Numbered from the stretch's first letter, positions 1 to 15,200 are shown. The stretch is DNA of 64,000 nucleotides from Heliopora coerulea (GCA_030142905.1 JASJOG010000042.1:1428501-1492500); one strand, 5' to 3'. The notes: generated from the sequence alone by a model not told the origin. Translations and numbers: made by a program.

Positions 1-102
1 AAAGAAAGAAAAGACTATTGCACGAGAGTTCAGAGACTGTGCTAATCACCACTCAAGTATGAAATAATAAAATTTCTATATTTATTTTCTTTTAAAACTC
101 AC

Positions 103-265
103 TGTCTGATTTGAGGGGTAAAAGTTATTAATGTAGATGAGGTTGGTCCACCAATATTTGGAGCAGACGGGATCCTTATACTGTGAATACCAGAGCGGAC
201 CATCAGACATAAACCTCTTGAGTTGTACAGAGAAGAGAATAACAAACATGTAGGAAGGAGTTAAC
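103..265 (-). CDS. NRF-6-like gene, last exon inside the window
   Basis: 163 bases, acceptor TTTAATGTAG, donor GTGAGT. It completes the R of RFWR and reads LTPSYMFVILF, then SDGPLWYS, CSKYWWTNLIYINNFYP. LTP-Y and WWTN-LYINNF are conserved in acyltransferase-3 proteins of the NRF-6 group. It ends in phase 0; the remaining membrane helices and stop codon must lie beyond base 1. Confidence 0.88.
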
Positions 266-3200
266 CTACATTAAAAGAAGTGAGATTTTTTTAATTCCCA
301 GTTCTATATCGTAACTGACCACAGTTCTCTTAAAATTGCCAAATAATATGTATTACAATTCGGGTGTTCTAGAATGGGTAATTTTCAGGAAGCCCAGTGG
401 ATCCAAATCGTAGTAGCCATAGTTAACAGCCAAAATTAGGGTTAGGATTCTAATCCTAACCTTAATCCTAACCGTAATTCTAACTGTTGACGAGTCATCC
501 CTGGTAACATTTTAACCTAAATTCCAACGATTTTTTCAAAAAGTTATCAAGTAAATAAATAAATAAAAGATTTAATTTTCCAGTCCCAGTCTCCACACGG
601 TTCCCTAGACTCAAAGGTTCCGTTCTAGTGCCGACCGTCAGCCATTTTCCCCAAGATGAACAATTGTGTTCCTTTTTCTTGTCCCACGGGATAATGTAAT
701 GCGCGTGCGTAAGATTTCAACCGATATAAGATTTCCTGGAGATTCAATCAAGGAAAACGTGGCGGATTTACATTTTTTAAGCAGTGAGGAACTCGAGGAG
801 TGAAAACAAGCGAAACCGCACCTTCAATGAAAGAAGATAAAAAATTCTTGTCCACCATCGAAGCATTGTCTTTGCTTAGCGCTATTGTTTCTTATTAAGT
901 TTCTCAGTTATTCGTAAATTGCACGCGTATCCACGCACACAGTAACCAACAGTACATTTCTTGAACATTTTGTGAATTGACGTGAGTCAGCTATGATGGG
1001 TATCCGGCGACCTTATAACATTGCAAGTCAAAGCTACCGTTGTTTAATTTTTCGTCGTGATTCTTCGCACTCCAGTCTCCAAACTGTCTCACATCGTTAA
1101 CTGATGTTGCCGATCTGGCGAACTATTCGGACTTGCCTACAATACATCAGTTACATGACCTCTACAGATCAGTGTGCACGAAAAATGTGTAGGAAATTCA
1201 AACAAAGACACTCTGTCTACCATAAGCTTGTTTTTTAACTGCAACACCTACCTCCAAAACCTATGGACATAGAAAAAAATCCAGTTGAATTTACCATCGG
1301 CATTCTTCATTTTTCTGAAGCAAGTGTATGCTACAAGAAGCCCACTAAGAAAGTGACAGAAAATGTTAAGTTTCATCGTTATAGTGATTCTGGGCATTAT
1401 CTTTGCTTATTCCAAAGTATATAAAATTTGCTACATAGTACACTTATTCCTAAATCAAAAAGACGCTTTCTTTGTGTATTTAATGACACCTTTAGAAACA
1501 TGATATCGTGCGGAAGATCTTTCCATTTCAAATTTTCGGCTACAGTGCAGTTTAGCGGACTTGGATAAACCGCCGACATCTTACGGTTAGGGTCCACACT
1601 CGACCCGAACTAAATAAAGTAGAGTAAATTCAGAAGAAATAAAGTAAAAAATATCGACTGTAATAGTACTTCAATGGGGGTTCTTTGTTCCAGGGTTGTG
1701 CTGTATCCAGATACCGGTATCCAACATCCGGTAAATTGTAGCTGTCCGGTAGTATCCGGTATGCAGTACAACTATGCCGGATATTTATCGCATTTTGGGC
1801 TGGGATTCTTACAAGCAAGAAAATCCGGGAATAGAGCGTTGTTGAGTGCACTATACAAGCATTTGCCGTCAACAAATTTGAAGCGACAAACACGGTTCAC
1901 GTGCAAAACGTGCAAAAAATTTGTGCATTAACTGATATGCAAACATATAGAGTAACTTGCTAGTGTTTTTCTTTAAATTAACTCTCGTTGTTCCCCTTCC
2001 CGCATTTCCTGTCTTCCGGTTGGATCAGCTATCCGTTAAGCGCTTTTTACAACACCATCGCGAATATTGTGAGGAGAAATACTAGTGATACGATTACATA
2101 TAAACACCCACGTTCTTCAAAAACATTGAGGATTACAATGGTTATAGCCGAGTAAAAAGCACGAAAAGTTGACGTAAATCAGGGGTTGTATCACAGATAA
2201 AACACGGGTTCGAAATCATATCTACAACAACTCGTTAAACCCAAAATTCTTTTGGTTTTTTCCCATAGATTATTAACGAGTTATTATAAAGTGATATTTG
2301 GCACATTCCCATTTTGTACACTGAATGACCACGATAGAATAAAAATTTTCTTTTTCTGTAGGGTTCCCATGACTTGACTTGAACATGCAAGCAAAAAAAG
2401 CGAGTCTAATATTGACATCCAGAAATTATGATAGACCTACCTCAAGAAAAAGAAGCTGTCGACCGAATAATAACCGTTGATAACGGGCATTATGGTAAGT
2501 AATTTGCTGTCCTTTATGACTTCACCTTTGTTCACTAATACAAATGGAAAATATTGTATTAATAAATAGGAATTAATGCTTTGAACTGTGATAGAAACGT
2601 AAGTAGTCCCATTTCAAATGGAAAAATCCCCAGTGAAAACCTGGTTCGAAAAAATCATCCATGGTTGTTTATATGACTTAACGAACAAGGTAAATATACA
2701 TTGGCTGACTGTTTCAGACTGTTCCTTTTTAGTCAACAGTGAGAATGACCACCGCTGAGGGAGATTTTCTTTAACACCTTCTTCAAGAAGGCGGATATTT
2801 GCCGTGAGAGCCGGAAAACTATTCGCGTTCGCGTTATGTTATTATTCAATTTGTTCTCCTACCTAACATTCAGGTTAGGGTTAGGATTAGAGCTGATCCT
2901 AACCCTAATCCTAACCTTAACTAACCAGTCAAACAACTGAAGGAATTATTTCGTGTTTGTTTACGTTAAATGTGTAACAGAAAACAGCTTCTCCGGTTAT
3001 TATTCGGCTATTACTCTTACTATTACACAAAGTGTTTTACATTCTGTTTTAACAAAACAAAACAAGAGACAGAAATCTCGTTTGATCCTGACTTTGAACT
3101 TTTCATCCGGGAATGTTTGTTTTGCTCCCAAGTTTGTCCGACATGGCGGCAATCAATTTTTCCACCGCGGTTGGGTGACATTTAGCCAGAATGCCCCCTT

Positions 3201-6200
3201 TAGATAGTATATGATCTCTATGGTTTTAACATTATTTAAACAATGATTGAACACTCAGTACCTGAGAAAGGAGTCACTAAAAAAATCGCGAAGGTATGTC
3301 CAAGAATGACCCATGAAATGCTGATGACGCGAATGCCATTGATGGAGGTGATGGCCCTTGGTGCGATTTTGGTGTCGAAGATCTTTTTTGTGTTGCGAAC
3401 CAAGGAAAAGCAGAGAAACAAATCAAGCAAAACGTCTGAAAAATAAAATGAAATAAAATGAAATAAAACAAAACAAAAAAAAACAAAGTAAAATAAAATA
3501 AAAAGAATTATCTATTCAACGAACTAAGATAACTTGAAATCATATTAAATTTGAATGAATTTAACTGAGATAAAATATAACTGAGATTTTATTCGGCTGA
3601 ACTTGAATTTAAAGAAAAATATCCTGAATTATCACGGACATCCTTACACAGTTGTCTTCAATGCTCAGGATACGAAGAAGCAAAATATTAATTTTCGCGT
3701 TAAATATTTCTTCAAAATGTGATTATCTTTCGGTTTTACTTCCGGACTGTTGGTACAATTGCCCGTTTTCTTGAACAGAAAATTTAAAACAAAGTTAAAG
3801 ATTTAGTTTAATTTATCTACTTTGCCCTAATTTAGTGCCTGGGCTGCCACAACAGCTGACGCCAATTACTGCGGACCCCAAACTTACACAAAATACGCCA
3901 TTTATACTAAATCGTATACATGGTTGTGACTAAGCAATACTCATGCTTACGACCAAATAATTTAGAAGATTGAGATTTTACTAAAAGCAGCATACTAAAG
4001 GTTTGGTCAGGTCCCGAGAAAGGGATGAAAGAAATGGAATTATTGGTATTTGCTTCAGAAAAAAGTCTTCCATGACGACATCAGGATTTGATACGTGGCT
4101 TACTCGGTATGCATTTCATGGGCGGAGTGAGCTTCAAGGGTATTCGGACGTTTTACAGTGGTTTTGCTACAGTTGTTAAGGACAATTAATTGAACAGGTA
4201 ATCTATTCCGGGTAGGCATTGCATATTTAGGCGATATAACCAAGATATTTTAAGTGTGCTAGAATATATCGGCAAAGTTTTTATTTTTCTATTTTGATGA
4301 ATTAATATCATAAAACACTATTGTCATAAAAAAACGTGAAAACCTCTGTGATTTTCATCGTTATTAACATTGTGCTTTTAAAATTTATTTCAACCAGAGT
4401 AGCTGTGTATGACAAAGTATGAATGCATACAAATAGTTACATATAATAAACTTATGTTACATAGTTCGGTAGTATTTACATGGAAGTGAGGCAGCCCCTC
4501 CTAGTAGGGCTGGCCATTTCTGCCCGGGTCTCGCCTCCCTGTGAAATCCCTTCTAAAATTTGTTTTCATTTATATGAGAGGAGGGCCAGCTCTCCTAAGC
4601 GAGATCTCGCGATTGATAACCCGAGATCTTGCCTGGGTGGGCTAGAAATTTCCTATGTAAACACACTCAGAAGGGCTGGCCCTCCTACTACGCATGCGTG
4701 ATAGATCTAGCCCTGCTAGAAGAGCCAGAAAATTCCGATGTAAAAGCGAGATGATATTAAGCCCTCTTACTGGGGCTAGCCCTACCAAGAGGGCTGGCTC
4801 GCCTTCAAATATAAACACCCCCTTACATAGTCACAAAGTAATGAATTAATAAGCCATTTTAAATTAGATTTAATTAATAGATTTAATTAGTAAGGTAAGT
4901 AGTTAAATCTGTAAAGCGTTCGCAGTTTATGTTGATTCTAACTGTCATTGGCGACGCGTGAATAGAGCGTTTACTCAAACTGAGACGACGTTGATAAACG
5001 AAGAAATTGTTTAAAGCTCGAAAGGAAACTATTCATCACTGGCGTTACAATGAACTCAAGGTGTTTTTCCCTATCTTTTCAACTGTTTTACCTTTTAAGT
5101 AATTGCATTTACTAAATTAACTTTACTGGACGAAAACTTCCAAACGTTTTGTGCGCGCTAAGTGCTGGCATCGTCTTGAAAACCTGGAAATGCCTTTTGT
5201 CGCGTCGTGTTTACAGCCACGACGGCGTGGAGAATACTCTTGGGACAAGATATTATGCATTGTCTTTGTTTTGGTAGTAAAATTCTTATCTTTTGTCCCG
5301 GTCTTTGACTCTTGTAAACTTATTTCAAGTCAAAAAAAAAAACCAAAAAAAAGAGACCAAACCTTCCAAACCTTACCTTCTTAGGTGTCCCATATATCGG
5401 CGTTAAAGTGTTAGGTGATTGAGGCCCTGTCCACACGTATCCGTTTTCTTTCGAAAACGCAATTTTTTTCTCCGCTTTCAAAAATATTTCAGTCCACACG
5501 ATAGCGTTTTCAACGGTTTTCACCCATCCGCACGAATACGCAAACACAACTTGAAAAAGCTATACTCATCTTAAAATTCCTCCATGCACTTGTACGTCCT
5601 GGTCCAACCCAAAATCTTTGAGGTCTTGTTTGTGTTGGTCCTCTGTCAAGACGTTTCAAACTGATTATCAAGATCGGGAGTGAAAGTTACCTGATAAAGT
5701 TAAGCTTCCTCCTCATGTACTCAGCTTGAACATTCAGTAAAGCCAGGTTGATCTCAAGAAAAGCTGTCAGGCTTGAAAAAAAGCCCTACCAAAAGCGACA
5801 CAATAGTGATACGTCCGTCCACCATTTTAAATCTTGGGCGGGATACCATACCGTGACGTAGGCGTTTTTGAAAAGTTTCGTTTTCATCAGTCCACGCGAG
5901 CATAGGAAAACGGCGTTTTCGAAATTACCGTTTTCGGTGACCGTATTGGTCGGATACGTGTGGACGGGAAGGCAATCCGCAAAGATAAATTCGCGTTTTC
6001 AAACAAGAACGGATACGTGTGAACGAGACCTGAATATTCAGTGTCCGGCTGCAAATAAGGAACACACAGTTGCACTAATCGTGAATGATAACACGAGTGG
6101 CTGCAAGTAAACTAGAAATAACATTTAAGAAATACTAAATGGATTTGCGTCTTTGGATCCTGGCCCAATAACGCGACATGTCGCGAGATTTGAGAAAAGA

Positions 6201-9200
6201 GTAATAAAATAGGAGCCGCTACGCGAGTGTTTTTAGCTTTTCGATGTATTAAAGACAAGAACCTTCATTACCTTTCGTTACGGAGAATACACGATGAAGC
6301 ACTGTTGATTTTTCGGGAGGTAGGAGGATGGCATCTTCTGAATTGAGAACCGCAGTGCTAACATCGTCTTGGTTTTCAACTGTGAAGGAGGATGGGACTG
6401 GAATGCTTTTGCTTATAGTCGGCTCGGAAGGAGGCGCACTGGTTACTGCATTTGACTCACTATAGGCTTCGATAACCAACTCAAGAATGGTACCAACCAG
6501 ACAAAAGAACAACAGAACACCACAAAATGCTCTGCAAGCGACAATAATATTAACTATTTACCTTACTACTCAATCGGTCCTTGGAAGAATGCAATCAAAT
6601 ACCTTTTCAGCAAAATGAAATTTCATCAATGGGTGTACTAATACTAGATGAAATTAACCCTTTCCCGTCCGAGACGTCTCCCCTTCGTTGAATGGTTTGA
6701 ATCCGGGAAAGCTTGGGTTGTACATTCTTTGTTTGTTCGTCCAGATTTATTAAACTCTTAAAAATATACTTAAAACTGTCCTGACCAAAATAAATGACCC
6801 AACACCAGCTGAGTATAGGAGAGAAGCCATCTACAAGATAAATTGTTCGGAGTGCCAAGCCAGCTGCATAGGTGAAACAAACCGAAATCTGTGTACCCGG
6901 ATAAAAGAACGCAAGAGATGCCTACTTTCAAGGGACAGGACCAACAATATAGCTGTCCATCATATGCAAACTGAACACAGTATTGATTGGCACAACGCAA
7001 CCTGTCTAGCGTATACAACAAATTATTTTGAACGCGTTTTTTTGGAAAGTTGGTACACCAACGCGGTAAAGAATTCCATCAACATTTGCTGCAAACTACC
7101 AGCCACTTGTTCAAGACTTGATGTGAACGAAGGTCAAACCAGACGCGACAGGAATACCACGCGAATAGTCACGCAAACAAGATGTCCATGTCAACTGGAC
7201 GCTCACGTCAATTAATTTTTCAACGTTCCTGAAGATGGTTTCCGAGTAGGGAGCCGAAAAGTCGAACTAACAAACAGTTTTAAGTGCATTTTGAAAAGTT
7301 TAATAAACCTGGACGAACAAACAAAGAATGCGCGTCTCCCCTTGACGAACAAATCGTCTGGCGTTAGCCGGAGTGTAGTTAAAAAGTCGGGTACGGGCCA
7401 GAAAGGGTTAAAGCCGTCTAGTATAACTCATGGGCCATTCACGTTAACGAGTTACATAGATCTCGGATCTATCTTAATCTAAGCGTGCCGACTGTGAACG
7501 TCTGCAAATTAGCTGAGATTGACCCGAGATCGATCTAAAGATTTTAAAGTAGTTGTGAACGCTCACTCGAAGCAAACTCCTTTCACTTTTACGTCAATCG
7601 AAAGAAAAAAATCGATTTATAAGCGAGTCAAGTGTGAAACGCCGCCCTATAAAGTCTGGTTGTTACCTGTAGGCGTAACTGATATAAATAGGGGATTCAA
7701 ATAATCTGGATGGCAAAAATTAACTTTCAAGTGAAATGGTTTAAAAAAAATTAGCGCAGTTCTATTATTTATTCATAATAACTGGTTACAACTACTAAAT
7801 GGCCGTTTTTGTACCACAAGACGCTAAAGTTGTCATTGACGTCGTTAGAGAGATTAGAAAACAAAACAGATTCCGAAAAATAGTATCTTGTGTACTCAAA
7901 ATTCGAGTTAGAACAAGACAAAGGCGAGTCTTGTCAAAAGACAGTCAAAAACAGTCTCGCTTTTGTCTTGCTCTAACTCGAATTTTGAGTTCACATGTTA
8001 CTTATCGGAATCTGTTTTGTTTTATATTTCTTGAAGCTGTCAGCTGGTTTTGATTTCCAGAGAGATTAGGCATTGCCTATACAGCTGATCGACGACGTCA
8101 GACGTCATTTAGCTGTCTGCCGTGAATCAGTTCAAATGATTTGTGCTCATTTGCTTTTTTTAATTATTTAAACAAGCGTTTTCCTGCTCTTCATATAAGG
8201 CACGTCTTATATGTAAACTATGTCATATTTCTCTCGTATAAATGTTCTTGATATCGTCCAAAACGTTATAACCGTCTGGATCGTGTAAATACTGAGAGAA
8301 CAAAGCCTCTATCAAGTGCGTTTCAACTACGTACATATACCGTCTCAGACGTAGTAGACGTCTAGCATAAAAACGTGGCGTACTAGACTTGCGCAAACTT
8401 TATACCAGTTTTTGGCGGTTTTTGAAAGAAACTGCGCATTTACAGTAGTTTTTCGTGGTCCAGTGTTTAATCGTCGCGTATTTATTTTAGTTGCTCTTAA
8501 CAGCCACACGTTAAATTCGTTAACAGCTTCCAGTGCATAAACGGCTAACGATACGTCTCCAACATTCGTGTCTTTTTCTTAACGTCTGTTAATGGCGTCG
8601 TAAATTTGGGGTGGGGGACTTCCTTTAAATTGATCCCAATTATTTGTATGTACAATACCAATGTTAAAATCTCATGCCGATAATTTCCTGGTGAGAGTAC
8701 AAGATTTAGTGTAGTTTTGACCACTTCTAAACTCCGACCTTTTGGATTCACCTACTGTATTACACTGGTAGAAAAAATTGAAATAATGCGTGGACATATG
8801 AAAAATTTGAGTGATAATGACTCCGTATGCAACTATCTGGTACTAAAGCTATACCATCTCTTTTGTCCCTAGGTTCAAGGTTCTACAATAATATAACACT
8901 TCAAGAATTTGAACTAGCTGAAGGAAAATGATGTGCATTTTTTACCACAAGGGGTTCAAGTAGGCTTTATATCTGTCATTAGTGATTTTCAAACAGGCAT
9001 GTATTTTTCTCTGTATTTTTTGCATACTAATTTAAACAATGCTATGCAGATTTCCCTATTTTGACCAAAATGATGTGCCAATTGCAAATTTCGCACTGGT
9101 TATTTACACCCTGTGTTCACTTACGATGATGAATCACTGGTGGACCAGGGGAGGGTGCCAGAGGGTCGGACCTCCCCTTTTGAGCTCTTAAAAATGCCAT

Positions 9201-12200
9201 AGCTCTTTGAAATTATCTTCACGAAAATGCAAGGGATAACTCCGCAGAGAACTTTCGCTCCTCTCTATGGTACAGGTTGTGTTTATGATAAAATTTTTTT
9301 CTTGGTTTTAGATTATTCTTTCATATGTCTGACATCCCATGCACATGCTTTTAAAAGGGGTACAAACCTACCGGTACATTGCCAGTGAAGCTGAAAATGA
9401 CAAAACCAACTGTCAACTTCACGCATTCGTTGTTCATCCTACTATTGCTGCAATCTGTGCAGCAGACATATTCGACATAGTTTTAAAACACATGATTTAG
9501 AACCATAGGTTTTGAAAACAGTTTTAACCCATTAAGGGGCAAAGGCGCGCTTTAAGTAATATTTCAAACACCAGTTGGTGTTCTTCCTCCGATTTCTACA
9601 CACAGACAAAGAGTTTAAAAACGAGGCGAAGCCGAGAATTTTTAACGAGTTTCGAGGTATTTATAAATCAGAGGAAGAACACTTAACGAGTGTTTAAAAT
9701 TACTTCTCAAACGAACCAGCATTTCAGGCGAAAATCCAGCCGAAAGTTGGCAAAATTCAGCTGTAATCTTCCACCGATTTCTATATACTGATTAGTGTAT
9801 TTCTTTTGTTTCTGCTTTATGAATCATTAACGAGTTTGAGAATATTTTATTCTGGCTAATGCCAGATGATTTTACCCGTCAAAGGGAGTTGCCGTAATGA
9901 GTTAACATACAGAACAGTTGGTCAGACAATATGAGGAATTTCCTCAAAAGGGAAACGTATGCCCCCAAGCAAACATCAGGTTCCACGAAGGGTACCAACA
10001 CAGCCAATTCAAAACCTTGATAAACTCTTTGTTTGCATCCCCTCTCCCTTTTACAAATCCTGGCTCCACCACTGGAAATTAACTAATGTACTCAACATTA
10101 CACCAAATACTCACAATGTCACTTTAACGCCAATTGTGTATGGAGCTTTTCCTGGACACAGTGTTCCTTTATTGTAGATCTTAACACCAGTTGCGTTCTC
10201 CACTATCATAAAAAAGTTCCAACATCAGATATAGTTGAAAATGAAGTTTAATGATAACTGGAGTACAACATACACCACCAAAATCAATATCAAAGTCCAT
10301 TTCCAGCCAATATTAACAGAAGTACCCAATACTGAAGATGATTTCAAGTTGCATGAATTAATGAACCAGAATCTAGGATTCTGGGCAAGAGTTTTGTTGG
10401 ATAAAAAGGGCATGTAGTTAGTGCAGGAATTGGTCCAGAAGCCACAAGTTATCAGAGTAAGCTGAGCTCAGGATCATACAGCCTATAGGAGTATGATCAC
10501 AAAGAGGCTTTGTTCCACTGAAGAAGGCAGTAAAACTCATACAGAAAAAAACCAAAAAAAAACGCACAAATACTTTCTGTTAAATTACATTATTTGATAA
10601 AAGATTAAAATCATGGTATTTCATAAACTCCTTTGAAGTATATTATTTACCCTGACAGTGCACCTTTGGAAAGAGTACTTTTAGAAATTTGACAGGGACA
10701 AGACACCACCAACTGCTTTCTAGATCTACCCTTGAGTAGGACCATTGTTCAGTGCAGTTGCAGTAAGATTACTAAAACTTTGTTTCAGCTAATAAAATTT
10801 GGTTCATTTGTCAAGGCTAAAAAATTTACTCCTTTTTATCTTTCTAATGTGGTAACATTAAGATCTATGACCTAAGTTAAAGCCTGGGTTGAGTTTTTCA
10901 TATTTATTAATTTAAAATATTAAGTAAACATATATCAAGCCTCAAAAGCTTCATTTTTCTGAAATAGTAGATGATTTTGCAATAAAATTGAAATATCACC
11001 ATTTCACAGTTTTCATCTTTTGTTAACTTAAATCTTAAGTTGAAAGATGACCTTGGTTTTTGGAATTTGCTGTCTCTCATATTTTTTGAAGTTGTTGGCT
11101 GGTCAAGGTTTTTAGGTATGATCATTTCATACATGTGTGTGATTTCTCTCAGTTTGAGCTCTTCAGTAGGTAATTTTAAACTGGAATCTTATCTTTGAGC
11201 AAGATCTCCATTATCTGCCTAGTAAATAAATAGCATGAGATTCGTGTTCACAACAAGTAATTCTACTGGTAATATTATTTGATTTCATTTATTTAAGTAA
11301 ACTTAATTTAACTTAACCTAAATTAAACTAGCAGACAACCTATCCAATGTGATGTCTCACAGTAGATTTTTATGCCAAAAGTCATATAGCAACAAACTAA
11401 ATGTCTGTATCAATTAATGTGATGGCCAGTTTGCACAAAAACAATTCTCACAAATCATTGTTCATTTTAATCTAGTGTATACAAAGTTGTCTCAAAGGTG
11501 CAACATCTTCTTACAAATTACTAGCTACTGTTCCAGTAGTTATGATTATGCCCATGCACTGTTATAATTTTGGTGAAATTCTAAAGACCCATTTTTGTAG
11601 TTTAAGGGTTAAAAGATATACCATGTATGAATATACTGCACATCAGTGTCCTGCCCTGCTGGAATGGGGGTACAGGATATTGATTTTACTGTCATAATAT
11701 TAACTATTTAACACTTAAACTACAAACTTGGAATTCTATAAGAGGCTATTGTAGAGTAAAATTCTAATAAGGCTGGAAGACATCTGGGAAACAAAGAGTT
11801 TCATCTTGTCTTGCTTAATCCCTTGACTATAAAGATGGCACTTTTTATTCTAACACATGCCTGATTTTTTTCACCACAACAAGGTATAGTAATGTAGGGT
11901 TAATTTATTTTTCAGAACAAATATTAATGCCCAATAAAGTACACGCAATAAGGCCATGATTTGTAAAAGAAATAAGTTTATTAACAGGACTAACGTTTCG
12001 TTGCGTCTCGCAACATCATCAGAGTATGAATAAATTAAACGGGTATTGTATTTACAAGGTTAGAGGTATAAAGTAGGTGTTATATTACAAGAAGTATGGG
12101 AAACGGAAATGGATTAAGCTGTTAAAAGAGAGAGAGAGGAACAGAGCTTAGATTGGCATTCAAGGAAGGTTTAAGTTTAGAAATAATAAGACTTTCTCTT

Positions 12201-15200
12201 ACCAAAAGTTCAGAGGCAGAAGAACAGGAGGATAGGATTTTGAAGTCGTTGAGTGATGCAGTGTGGCCAGTCTCAGTGAGATGAGTTAAAATGCTGGAAG
12301 GTGATGGGTTAAGAAGCTTTTTACCTGTCAGGGCAGAGACTCCTAGATGATCAGAGTCTCGTGTATGTAACTGGCGAGCCGTCTGGCCCACATACAATGC
12401 GGAGCAGCATTGACACGTGTAAGAATAAACAATACGAGACCTCAGAGCTTTAGGAGTCCTGTCCTTGAAGTTAAAAAGATGAGCAAGTCGCTTGCCTGGT
12501 TGAAAAACAAAACGAATACTGATGTGAGGGTAAGCTGAGGAGCACAGGTTTAAAATTTGAGTGCGGATTTGAAGAGAGTGACAACCAGTAAAGGGAAGAG
12601 AAAAGTAAAAGACCTTTTTGGGGACTGTGTGAAGGACTGGTTTGGATGTGAAGGTTTTGTCCAAGAAAAGAGAAACGCATTTGTCAAATAAATGGGTAGG
12701 AAAGCCATTGGTTTTAAAGATATTTTTTAACATTTCAAGTTTTTTGTGGAAATTTTCATAACTAGAGCAGGTGTTGAAACTGCGATGGAGTAGTGAAAGA
12801 ATTAGGCCTTGTTTGTAAGTGAAAGGTATGAAGCTGTGAAAATTTGTGAAAAGACCAGTGAATGTGGGTTTACGATAAACGGAAGTGGTAAAAGTGCCGT
12901 TATGACGGGTGATGTCAATGTCGAGAAAAGGTAATGAGCGGTTGGATTCAGTTTCAAAAGTAAAGTTTATATTTGGATGTTGACGGTTAAGGAAATCAAG
13001 AAACAAGGAAATGTGATCAGGAGAACGGAAAAGTAGAAAACAATCATCAACATATCTACGATAGTAACTGGGCTTGAAGTAACTGGGCTATCGTAGATAT
13101 GTTGATGATTGTTTTCTACTTTTCCGTTCTCCTGATCACATTTCCTTGTTTCTTGATTTCCTTAACCGTCAACATCCAAATATAAACTTTACTTTTGAAA
13201 CTGAATCCAACCGCTCATTACCTTTTCTCGACATTGACATCACCCGTCATAACGGCACTTTTACCACTTCCGTTTATCGTAAACCCACATTCACTGGTCT
13301 TTTCACAAATTTCAACAGCTTCATACCTTTCACTTACAAACAAGGCCTAATTCTTTCACTACTCCATCGTTGTTTCAACATCTGCTCTAGTTATGAAAAT
13401 TTCCACAAGGACAGGACTCCTAAAGCTCTGAGGTCTCGTATTGTTTATTCTTACACGTGTCAATGCTGCTCCGCATTGTATGTGGGCCAGACGGCTCGCC
13501 AGTTACATATACGAGCCTCTGATCATCTAGGAGTCTCTGCCCTGACAGGTAAAAAGCTTCTTAACCCATCACCTTCCAGCATTTTAACTCATCTCACTGA
13601 GACTGGCCACACTGCATCACTCAACGACTTCAAAATCCTATCCTCCTGTTCTTCTGCCTCTGAACTTTTGGTAAGAGAAAGTCTTATTATTTCTAAACTT
13701 AAACCTTCCTTGAATGCCAATCTAAGCTCTGTTCCTCTCTCTCTCTTTTAACAGCTCTATCCATTTCCGTTTCCCATACTTCTTGTAATATAACACCTAC
13801 TTTATACCTCTAACCTTGTAAATACAATACCCGTTTAATTTATTCATACTCTGATGATGTTAACGAAACGTTAGTCCTGTTAATAAACTTATTTCTTTTA
13901 CAAATCATGACCTTATTGCGTGTACTTTATTGGGCATTAATATTTGTTCTGAAATTGAGATTCCCGCCTGGATCCTCGCTCGCGACAATATTGAAGAAGG
14001 GTTAATTTATATTATCCTATTACCACACGCATGCAAGCACATGCCTATAAGCAAAAATTCGAGATTTTTAAATATTTTTCTGACTCAAAATTGCTGTTTA
14101 GAGGTACATGCACCAATTAAAATTTGCATTTAAGTGCACCCCCCAAAATTGACTGATAAAGGCAAGAGTACTGAAGTAAGTAGTTTATAGTTATGAAAAT
14201 TACCATGGTATGGTATTTTGTTGTCATCAATCAAACTCAGATTTTGACTGTTTAAACTAAAGTGCATGCACCAATATCCAGGTATAAGGGCATGCACCTT
14301 TATCTTAGGTGCACTTATTTGCTGGGTAATAGGCCATTCATAATGTCTGTCTTTTGGTTTTTCCTTTTTTATTATAAGCTAAAATGGAGAATTCTTGGAT
14401 ATGAATTGTAGCCCAATATAATTTCAGATGTCCAACTTTGGGCAAGGACTACAATGTAGTTTCAAACCTTTATCGTGGCTCATTGCATTCAGGTTGCTGC
14501 ATACTGTACTTTAGGTGCTGTAGTATTTACCTTCTGGAAAAACCAGATAATTAAGCAAAATGCCAATGTTCCTATCATTACAACTCTCAGGAAAACATGC
14601 TCCCCATGTGAATTTGCCAGGAATTGTCTATTATGATAGAAAAAAAGTTATCATTAGCACTTAAGTAGTACTATCACAACTTTACCTCAAGCAGGGAAAT
14701 GTTAATGAAGTTATATAACACACTAAATCACTTGCAGATGTAATAAAACATACAGTGTTTGAAGATGGAACTGATACATTAAGTGTTGATAAGCAATAAT
14801 GTGCATCAGAAATGTCTTGACATTCACCAAATGAGCCAACCCAAAATAAATTGCCTCTCAAGAATCCACTTTTAGGCTTACCAGCAGCATCAAGATCTTA
14901 AAAAATAAATAAAAATTAATCTACATCATGTGAAACGTTTATTTATAATTCAACAGTTTTAATAATACAAGAATGAAAACACAAAGTTTTATAAATAAGA
15001 ATTGATGAGGTACACATGCTATTTGTCAACCATGAATAGAGTAATATTAATTAGGCAAATTTTTAGCTTACAATAATAGTTCTGAAATTCAGGCAAAATG
15101 TGTATCAAAGGAACTTTATCATTCCTAAATTGGGCAACATCAGTTTCACTTAGGCACATTGGTAGCAGAAGATGTTTGACATTGGAGATGGCTAATTCTT

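Larger units (their letters stand above)
11909..13997. mobile_element. Head-to-head inverted pair of Penelope-like element copies with 13-bp target duplication
   Basis: Two PLE copies point away from a centre near 13,079-13,088. The left copy reads on the minus strand, the right on the plus strand, and the arms match over about 1 kb. AGGGTTAATTTAT flanks the pair at 11896-11908 and 13998-14010, so the pair probably inserted as one unit. The right copy has a 279-base in-frame internal deletion and a shortened ribozyme-like stem. The element is intronic to the NRF-6-like gene. Confidence 0.85.

Noticed and set aside
1397..1597. Minus-strand ORF of 66 codons
   Set aside because: It lies in an NRF-6-like intron and has no family motif or fitting splice phase. 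Its MDPNRK start is not ATG-supported by context.
10235..10417. Plus-strand 60-codon ORF with natural-looking composition
   Set aside because: No ATG at its first codon (TTG), no splice partners, no family match; it lies in an NRF-6-like intron. Not enough to call a gene.
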